A stretch of 64,000 nucleotides of DNA, taken from contig NZ_JBNHEQ010000015.1 of the NCBI RefSeq assembly GCF_050016015.1, forward strand, positions 12,242-76,241, given 5' to 3'. The translations under genes were made by a program, and so were the position numbers. This DNA comes from Trichodesmium sp002260545 (GTDB lineage Bacteria > Cyanobacteriota > Cyanobacteriia > Cyanobacteriales > Microcoleaceae). The notes beneath the pieces were generated by a model. That model made no database searches, was not told where the DNA came from, and was given only the letters and a program-made list of their open reading frames with translations. Shown one piece after another: positions 36,407 to 44,400 of the stretch (within the stretch, counting starts at the first letter, position 1; every line of letters begins with the position of its first letter).

Positions 36407-36673
36407 CTAATTAATTAAATGTGACAATTTTGCTGGTTCTGGATATTTGTAATCTGTGGTTGCTTCTTCCTGAGCTTTAATAATTCGCAATGCTCCCAGT
36501 AAATGCTCTAACATTTCTATGTGAGCAGGAGTAAAGTGAATGCTGAAACCTTCTCCATCCCTGGCGTATCCTGGGCAAACAAGAGAGGCAGAACTCTGTT
36601 CTTCATGGGTGGCAATATACAGCCAGTCTTCGTCTTCTAGTTTGTAGTGGGTGTCTGTCCAGGTTCTTAGCAT
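36407..36673 (-). CDS. Small hypothetical protein
   Basis: An 88-aa protein beginning MLRTWTDTHYKLEDEDWLYI. I chose the ATG at 36673 because GGAGG lies 8 nt upstream, rather than an in-frame ATG at 36709. It contains beta-type segments (SIHFTPAHIEMLEHLLGAL) and no signal peptide. No family recognised. It is transcribed divergently from the XRE/ImmA pair with a shared 250-bp promoter region, so it may be part of the same regulatory unit. Confidence 0.6.
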   Translation of the reverse strand: MLRTWTDTHYKLEDEDWLYIATHEEQSSASLVCPGYARDGEGFSIHFTPAHIEMLEHLLGALRIIKAQEEATTDYKYPEPAKLSHLIN

Positions 36674-36921
36674 GATGGTATCCTCCAGGTGGACTATGCT
36701 TGTGAACACTAAGGGTAAATTTACAATTAGCCAATTTCAGCATGACACTATATATAGAGCATGATTTGAATTGACTGACTGTTCAACCTTACCAGTAGTG
36801 TGTTTTTGATTGATTTTTTTATCAACTAAATTTATTGTAGCGCTCGTTGATTTAATCGTCAAGGGTGAAGTTGAAATTTTCGTCAAAGTAGTCTAAAATA
36901 CTTACCAGGAGGTAAAAAGAC

Positions 36922-37263
36922 GTGGCAAAAAGTTTTGGAAAGCTAATTAGAAAGGCCCGCAAGGACAAAGGATACTCCCAAAGGGAATTGGCCAAACACC
37001 TAGGAGTGGACTTCACCTATTTGTCCAAGCTAGAAAACGATCGCGCAGACTATGCGCCAAAAGAAGAAGTGATTCGTGGATTAGCGAAGCATCTCAATTT
37101 GAACCCAGAGGAATTAATTTTCCTTGCTGGTAGAATTCCTCACCAGTACGAGGAAATTCTCAAGGAGAACCCCCAAGAGATGGTTGCATTGTTTAGACGA
37201 ATACGAGAATCTCCAGAGTTTGCTCAAAAAATATCTCAAGCGGCAAGGGAGAACGAGTTATGA
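36922..37263 (+). CDS. XRE family helix-turn-helix regulator
   Basis: A 113-aa DNA-binding protein. Residues 5-60 form an HTH_3 domain: LIRKARKDKGYSQRELAKHL then GVDFTYLSKLENDRADY. A helical tail follows. The start is GTG at 36922 with a strong AGGAGGT (36907-36913) eight bases before. Its stop overlaps the next start by ATGA, so it is translationally coupled to the metalloprotease. Such pairs usually form repressor/anti-repressor or toxin-antitoxin-like units in mobile or stress loci. Confidence 0.92.
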   Translation: MAKSFGKLIRKARKDKGYSQRELAKHLGVDFTYLSKLENDRADYAPKEEVIRGLAKHLNLNPEELIFLAGRIPHQYEEILKENPQEMVALFRRIRESPEFAQKISQAARENEL

Positions 37264-37943
37264 GTATCCTGAAACCCTATAGCTTTTATCGCAAAGACTC
37301 GATTGAGCATAGGGCAAACGATCTGCTCAGGCGAATGCACAAAACCGGAAATTTTGCTCCAAAATGGCCTTTTGATGCTTCTTTAGTAGCTGATTTTTTG
37401 GATTTGGGAGTAGTTTGGGATTACATTCCGCCTGATGCAGAAGGAGCGATCGCTGCTCGAATATTGCCAACCGAACGACTTATTGAAATCAATGAGGAAA
37501 CTTTAGATAAACCTCAAGGGTTTCAAGAATCTACCCTTGCTCACGAAATTGGTCATTGGGTGCTACATATTAACCAAGACGAAGCAGATGGAGTTGTCAA
37601 ACAGTTAGAACTCGATCTCGGTAATTATGGAAAACCAAAAGAGTCAGAAGAACCTTTTGTGTGTCGGGGTGCAGGTAGCAGTAAAATTGACTCCATTGAG
37701 TGGCAAGCACAATATTTTGCAGGTTGTTTATTGATGCCAAAGTCTATTCTGGAAGAGAAAAGACAAGGGAGGGATTTAACTAAGTGGTCAAATCTTTATA
37801 AAATCAAAGATGAGTTAGGTGTGAGTATTTCTAATTTAACTTATCGCCTGCAAGAGTTTGGTTGGATTTCTATTCCTAAAGGTAGTCGCACAATTTATCG
37901 GGGACCTGCTGAAGTCAAGGGGCAAACACAATTATTTGGATAA
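37260..37943 (+). CDS. ImmA/IrrE family metallo-endopeptidase
   Basis: A 227-aa zinc protease with the HEIGH motif at residues 95-99 (AHEIGHWVLH) and a downstream SIEWQAQYFAGCLLMP helix that carries the family's third-ligand acidic residue. Family members cleave XRE-type repressors such as ImmR, relieving repression upon stress or phage signals. The obvious substrate is the overlapping upstream XRE protein. The C-terminal ~50 residues (VSISNLTYRLQEFGWI) look like a winged-helix end typical of the family. Confidence 0.9.
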   Translation: MSILKPYSFYRKDSIEHRANDLLRRMHKTGNFAPKWPFDASLVADFLDLGVVWDYIPPDAEGAIAARILPTERLIEINEETLDKPQGFQESTLAHEIGHWVLHINQDEADGVVKQLELDLGNYGKPKESEEPFVCRGAGSSKIDSIEWQAQYFAGCLLMPKSILEEKRQGRDLTKWSNLYKIKDELGVSISNLTYRLQEFGWISIPKGSRTIYRGPAEVKGQTQLFG

Positions 37944-38227
37944 AGTTCTAATACCAATTTGTTAAAGATATGGAAGATTAAAACCTTCCAAATTCCCCTT
38001 TTTAAGGGGTTAGGGTGGATAGCAAGGTCAGGTTTTACCCATAATTTTAGTCTAGACGAGCTAGTAGGATAAGTGGCAATAATGAATCAGTTTATAAGTG
38101 TCAAAATCTTTATATAGCTCTAGCTCTAACACACATTATGGTGAGCAAATATTGAGTAATATAGACTTCTGATAACTCAAGTAATATTTACTCACCTGAC
38201 TTTATTCTATCTAAATTTTTTCAATTT

Positions 38228-38800
38228 TTAGCTAACTTTTTTGGCTGCTAAGTTAGGTACTTGAGTAAAAGAGTTAATGAAATTTTTAATCTGGTTAATG
38301 TTATTTGTCCAGAGTCCAGTTTCTTCATAGTATTTATTAGTTTTTCCAGGTTGAGAACATAGAATATTTGCGCTAGTCACTACAGCAAATTTATCATCAC
38401 ATACCCAATATTTAGAGTGGGTTCCCATTAATTTGAGTTGAAAATCTTCAGGGTAGAGTCGCTTAAGTTCTTGTAGCTTAAACATAGCATTATATTTCCA
38501 AGTATTAGCAGGTTTTAATTCCCACCAACCATTACCAGGAATAATTATATTACCAATATCTTTTTGCCATCCCCAACCAATCTCTATTTTGACTTGGCGG
38601 TTAAGGGTGTTTTTGAATTCTTGAATCATATTATTGTCGAGACTATGACGAGTTAACCAAGGGCAAACAATAATGATTTTTTCTTGAGCTTGGCGTAGGG
38701 TTTTGAGGAGTAAATAACGATGTTGAACTTTGCCAAGAATAACTCCTTGACAGTTAAAGGGGTCAGTATTTTCCCAATGGGAATTAGTGGTTGAAAACAT
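38228..38800 (-). CDS. Phospholipase D-like protein (single HKD motif)
   Basis: A 190-aa protein with one PLD domain. The N-terminal part (LLLKTLRQAQEKIIIVCPWL) is the typical first strand-helix unit, and the HxKxxxxD motif is HSKYWVCDDKFAVVTSANIL near residues 128-147. With a single HKD it should act as a dimer, as in Nuc-type nucleases. Such domains hydrolyse DNA, RNA or phospholipids. No signal peptide is visible. It is divergent from the NACHT gene (149 bp apart), which makes it a candidate effector partner. Confidence 0.8.
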   Translation of the reverse strand: MFSTTNSHWENTDPFNCQGVILGKVQHRYLLLKTLRQAQEKIIIVCPWLTRHSLDNNMIQEFKNTLNRQVKIEIGWGWQKDIGNIIIPGNGWWELKPANTWKYNAMFKLQELKRLYPEDFQLKLMGTHSKYWVCDDKFAVVTSANILCSQPGKTNKYYEETGLWTNNINQIKNFINSFTQVPNLAAKKVS

Positions 38801-38949
38801 TTGAATATCTCCTATTTATTTAGGTTATGAGACTATTCTGCTGACAATTTCATAATTTGTCGGTAAGATAAATTAAGGAGTTTAGTAATCTGACTAAGTA
38901 CGGAAAAGTCAGGTTAAACTAAAAAGTAGGTTTTATAAATAAGAGAGAA
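38801..38949. promoter_or_regulatory. Shared divergent promoter region, PLD / NACHT
   Basis: 149 bp between two divergent starts. It contains the imperfect inverted words TAAGATAAATTAAGG and no strong Shine-Dalgarno for NACHT beyond AGAGAG. Exact promoters not determined. Confidence 0.4.
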
Positions 38950-41352
38950 ATGGATGAGCAGGAAGCATTAGAAATTGTCAATGAGGCAATTTTTCAAAAA
39001 GAAAAAAGAAAATTGAAGGATATTGAAGAGCTTATTTTTAAGGGTTCTTTACAAAAACATACTTATGGAAAAATTGCTGACAATAGTGGTTATGATGAGC
39101 AACATATTAAAAATGAAGGTGCATCTTTTTGGAAGATATTATCAAAAGTATTGGGAGAAAAAGTCGGTAAGAATAATTTTTTAGGAGCATTAGAAAGAAG
39201 GCAATCTCCTGATACAACCCAGACTCAAGATTTTCATAAATCTAATAATTTAGAAGAAAAAATTAATGATTTAGTAGCCAAAGTACGTCTAAATATTCGA
39301 GAAATTATTTTAGACAACTGTGGCACTATGAAAGTATTAGATATGACTCAACCTATCGGCTTAAATGATATTTATACAAACGTTAATATCTTGAAAAAAA
39401 TCACGAGTCGGATAGGAAAAGATATTTCTCAATTTGAGAAAAAGTACAATGCTGAAAATTTTGAACGTTTTGAAATTGGCGAAGTTAGTCAGGAAAGAAT
39501 ACCGGGAATAGAAATTGTTAAACGTTATTCAAAATTGATGGTTTTAGGTAAACCAGGAGCAGGAAAAAGCACATTTTTAAAATATTTAGGCATTCAATGT
39601 ATTGACGGAGATTTACTTACACATCTTGTGCCAATTTTTATTACTCTCAGACAATTTGCAGAAGCAGAAAACCAACCTACTCTACTAGAATATATAACTC
39701 AAATATTTTCTGATGATACTGTTTCTGCTCTAGAAATAGATAGCATTTTAAAAAATAGCAGAGCATTAATTTTACTTGATGGTTTGGATGAAGTTAGAGA
39801 AGCAGATAATAATCGTGTATTCAAACAAATTAACAATATTCCTACTCAATATTCTCACAACCAATTTGTGATAAGTTGTCGCATCGCTGCAAGGGAAAAT
39901 GACTTTAATAAATTTACAGATGTAGAAGTAGCTGACTTTGATGATGAGCAAATAAACAATTTTGCTAATAATTGGTTTAAATCTAAAAATCCAGAGATAG
40001 CTAAGAAATTTATTTCTAAACTTGAGGAAAATCCACCAGTTAAAGAATTAGCTACAAATCCTTTATTGTTAACTCTTTTATGTTTAGAATTTGAAGATTA
40101 TTTGGATTTTCCCACAAATCGTTCAGAACTTTATGAAAGAGGAGTAGGTATACTTTTGAGTAAGTGGGATGCTAAACGTGGTATTGAACGAGACCAAGTT
40201 TATAAAAGGTTATCTCTGAGGCGAAAAGAAGATTTGCTTAGTCAGGTTGCTGTGAAAACTTTTGAACGAGGTGATTACTTTTTTAAGAAAAGAGAATTAA
40301 AGGAAAATATTGCTGATTATATTAAAAATTTACCTGATGCTAAAACCGATCCAGAAGCTTTGTTGATAGATGGTGAAGCAGTGTTGAAATCTATTGAAGC
40401 ACAGCATGGATTATTTGTAGAAAGAGCGCGTGAGATTTATTCTTTTTCTCATTTGACTTTTCACGAGTATTTTACAGCTCGAGGAATTTATACAAGTTTA
40501 GATGATTTAAAAAAATTGGTAAATCATATTAGTGAAACTCGCTGGCGTGAGGTGTTTCTATTAGTAGCTGGTATGCTCCAAAATGCTGATGAATTTTTGT
40601 TGTTAATGAAAGAAAAAATTGATAATTTATTAGCTTCAGATGAAATATTACAAAGCTTTTTAAACTGGGGTCATCAAAAAGCTAGTTCAATTAAGCTGCC
40701 ATTAAAAGCTATTGATATCCGTACTTTTTACTTAGAACTAGAGAAAGACTCTGCTTCTGATGATACTATGAGAGCTAGAATAGACTTAAATTTTTTTCAT
40801 CATTTCTTAGAATTTAGGTATCTAGAACTTGATGATTTAGCAGAAGACCTTCTCAACAATTATTCACCAGCAGATTATCATACTTTTAACAATTATATTG
40901 TGCTAGATAAAAAGTTTCAAAGCCTGTTTACTCATGCTTATTATGGGGATTATCATGTTCTTTCCAAAGATATTGAAAGTATTTTTAATTTTGACCTGGA
41001 ACCAAATTTCGAATATTCACTTCAACACCTCAAAAATAAACTACCTAATTACCAACAAGACGAACCAAATATGAAGGAGTGGTGGAAGATAAATGGTTAT
41101 AATTGGATTCAAGAATTAAGAGCTATAATGATGGCATATAGAAATATTGGTCACGACTGGCAACTTACCCAAGAAGAAATGCAATTTAATGAAGAACAAA
41201 TAGAACTACTGCAAAAATATTATGATGCGAATGGACTGCTAATAGAATGCTTAATGAGTGATTGTTTCGTTACCCTTGAAGTGCGTGATAAAATCGAAGA
41301 CGAATTATTTTTACCCATCGCTGAAATCGAAAAAAGGAAAGAGCAAAAATGA
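38950..41352 (+). CDS. NACHT NTPase with N-terminal HTH-like domain
   Basis: An 800-aa STAND NTPase. Residues 1-85 (LQKHTYGKIADNSGYDEQHI, then SFWKILSKVLGEKVGKNNF) form the small helix-turn-helix-like domain common at the N-terminus of cyanobacterial STAND and vWA-MoxR-associated proteins. Residues 195-440 form the NACHT domain: Walker A GKPGAGKST (200-208), LILLDGLDEV with D277 and the acidic GLDE, and FVISCRIA sensor. Then NPLLLTLLCLEF and SHLTFHEYFTARGIY, typical of NACHT winged-helix regions. Residues 520-800 are helical and end EIEKRKEQK. The closest functional class is bacterial NLR-like (bNACHT) phage-defence proteins. No separate catalytic effector domain is seen. Confidence 0.88.
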   Translation: MDEQEALEIVNEAIFQKEKRKLKDIEELIFKGSLQKHTYGKIADNSGYDEQHIKNEGASFWKILSKVLGEKVGKNNFLGALERRQSPDTTQTQDFHKSNNLEEKINDLVAKVRLNIREIILDNCGTMKVLDMTQPIGLNDIYTNVNILKKITSRIGKDISQFEKKYNAENFERFEIGEVSQERIPGIEIVKRYSKLMVLGKPGAGKSTFLKYLGIQCIDGDLLTHLVPIFITLRQFAEAENQPTLLEYITQIFSDDTVSALEIDSILKNSRALILLDGLDEVREADNNRVFKQINNIPTQYSHNQFVISCRIAARENDFNKFTDVEVADFDDEQINNFANNWFKSKNPEIAKKFISKLEENPPVKELATNPLLLTLLCLEFEDYLDFPTNRSELYERGVGILLSKWDAKRGIERDQVYKRLSLRRKEDLLSQVAVKTFERGDYFFKKRELKENIADYIKNLPDAKTDPEALLIDGEAVLKSIEAQHGLFVERAREIYSFSHLTFHEYFTARGIYTSLDDLKKLVNHISETRWREVFLLVAGMLQNADEFLLLMKEKIDNLLASDEILQSFLNWGHQKASSIKLPLKAIDIRTFYLELEKDSASDDTMRARIDLNFFHHFLEFRYLELDDLAEDLLNNYSPADYHTFNNYIVLDKKFQSLFTHAYYGDYHVLSKDIESIFNFDLEPNFEYSLQHLKNKLPNYQQDEPNMKEWWKINGYNWIQELRAIMMAYRNIGHDWQLTQEEMQFNEEQIELLQKYYDANGLLIECLMSDCFVTLEVRDKIEDELFLPIAEIEKRKEQK

Positions 41353-41422
41353 CATATAAAACCCAAGCAGCAGATACAACTTACGATAGCTTATAATTAT
41401 AACTATTCAACCCGACATAATA

Positions 41423-44400
41423 TTACCTATTCCCTATTCCCAACAAAATTATAAATTCAGTTCCTTTTCCTTCTGTCGAATTAACCAGAATTTCTCCACC
41501 ATGTTTTTCGACAATAATTTGACGGGCGATCGCTAACCCTAAACCTGTTCCTTTACCCACGGCTTTTGTAGTAAATAAATGCTCAAAAATCTTTTGTTTA
41601 ACTTCTTCACTTATTCCCTGACCATTATCAGCAATTGAGATTTTTACCTGGTTATTTTCAAGTGATGTTGTCACAGTAATTTGGTTGGGATTTACTTTAA
41701 TTTCAGCAAAAGTTTTTCCTTCATTACTTTCTTCTAAAGCATCAATAGCATTACTCAAAATATTCATAAATACCTGATTCAACTGTCCCGCATAACATTT
41801 AATTTCTGGCAAGTTACCAGAGTTTTTAATCACTTTTATTTCGGGGCGTTTTTCGTTCGCTTTGAGACGGTGTTTTAGCATCATAATTGTACTATTAATA
41901 CCATCCTGAATATTGGCAAGAACCGGATGATATTTATCAGCACGGGAGAAAGTTCTGAGACTGTTGCTAATATCTTTAATTCGCTTAACTCCCTCCAACA
42001 TCGAATCAACTAACTTTGGTAAATCTTCCCGGATATAATCTAGTTCAATGGCTTCTATTTCCTCCTCAACTTCTGCGTCTAATTTCGGATATTTTTCTTG
42101 AATTAGATCCAGCAATTCAAATAAATCGTTGATATAATCTAACGCTAGTGGAATATTACCGCCGATAAAACCAACGGGATTATTAATTTCGTGAGCAACT
42201 CCAGCAACTAAATTACCCAGTGCTGACATTTTTTCACTTTGTACGACTTGAAGATGAGCTTGTTGTAATTCTTTAAATGCTTGTGTTAACTGTTCGGAAT
42301 ACTTTAGCGATCGCTCATATAGTTGAGCATTTTCTAGGGAAATAGCAACTTGGGAAGACAGGAGCTTAATCACACTGAGGCGATCGTGATTAAACACCCC
42401 ACTCGTCAATTTATTTTCTAAATAAATAATCCCTACCAAATGACCTTGATTAATAATTGGGTTACACGATACACTCTGGGGGCGATGAGAGAGCATATAA
42501 TGCCTGATTAAACCAGGAATACCTGTTTGACAATTATTTATAACAATTGTTTTTTTGGTGTTTTTGACGTAATGAATTATCCTTACAGGAATATCTTGAG
42601 AATCAGAGATACATTGCTGAGTCAGCATAGTTTGAATTCCCTCTCGATCGCTCCAGGTAATTGCTTTAACTTCCCAACTATTTTCTGCGGGAAGAATTAG
42701 TACAACTTTGTTCGCACCTGAGTTTTCTAAGATAATCCGAGTCATGCTACTAATGAGTGTATCTAATTCCAGAGAGCTGGAAATAGATTGAGCTGCTTTG
42801 AGTAAACTGGTAAAATCTAGAACATCAGAAATATTAGTGCTGGTTGTGTTAGCAGTGTAAGTCTGAGCCAGAGTTGCAACACTTTCTTTTAGATTTAGGT
42901 TCAGTCGTTCTTGTTGCAGGATAGGTTGCAGTAGTAGAGGGTAGCGTTTTTCTAAATCGTTGGTTTTGGTTTTGGCTGCCCAACGAGCATAATCATAATA
43001 CGCTTCAATCATATATTCCTGAGCAATGCGTTCTTTCCCCCAGTCTAGGTAAAACTTAGCTGCTAGTTCATTGGCGAGGGCTTCTTCCTGGAGGAATGCG
43101 TTGGCTTGGGCACCAGCAATGGCGCGATCGTAAAAATCCACTGCACTGAGCTTGTTATTCAATACACGACACCTTTCCGCCTCAACCAAATCAAATTTAT
43201 GTTGACAGTTCATTGGTGCATGAGTTGCCCAATGCTCCATTTTTTTCTGATTCATTTCCACTCTCTTGAGAATAGACTTTTGTTCTCCATCTAACGAAGA
43301 ATAAACTGCCAAATGTGCCAACGAATCATAGAAATAGTACACAGGCGTAAACAACAACCCCGGAGCGCCCTCTAAATAAGATTCTACTTGCAAAGCATTT
43401 TCATAAGCTTGTTGAGGTTCTGAAAATAGGCAACTGAGTATTAATTTATTGAAATAAATATAGTAAAGTGCAAGTATATCATTATTTGTTTTCAGTTGCG
43501 GTAATGATGTTTCTTCATCATATACTTTGCCGTTCAACTCCCAAGGCTTTTTACAGGGATTAATTAAATTCAAGACTGCTTGTTGAAATATTTGATTAGA
43601 CTTTAATGTTCCATCTTGTTTTAGTCGCTTCAAGGCATCGCTACTCGTTACCATCTCTCGCTCAACTATCGTTAGTTCTTGCCCCGTACAGTAGGAATGG
43701 CTGGAAATGTGCATGGTAGCATACCCACCAAATTCAAAATTGCCACTCTCTAAACAACTTTGGTATGCCTTAGTAAGAATAGGCAATGTTTCTCTGAAAT
43801 GTGCTTTGCCATGAACTGTACAAGCTCCTACCATGTGAAGTACACACGCTTTTATTTCTGGCGCATTGAACTCTTCCACTAAACGGGAACCTAATTTGCC
43901 AAATTGATATGTTGCTTCTACATCTCCAAATAGCCCGTTTAAGAGAAGACCATAAAAAGTATAGCCATAGCTAGAAAAAGAAGAAGTACCATGAAGCACT
44001 GATAAATTTATCAATTCGCACACCACTAAGGGTAACAAAGGTGATGCAGTTTGATAGCATGGTGTAAATAGACTTGCTAATATTCTTGCAGTCGCCAGTT
44101 TTTCTTCATCTACCATTAACGGTAGTTTTATCAATTCTTCAATGCTTCTCCCGTCTATATTTTTTTTCGCTTGTGCAAATGCTTTGTCAATATCTGAAGA
44201 GTCAACAGATTTTGGAAAATTGACTCCTACTAAACTTAGAGCTTCTAATCCAATTTCGAGAGCTTCTTGCTTTTTGATTTGTGCCATATAAGCTTGCACT
44301 TTGACAGCATAAACCTTTATTTTGTCAACTGCAGTTTTAGCCTGAGACAAAACAAGGTTTATCCATTCTTCCATTTCCTGAAAATTGCCATTCAGAGATG

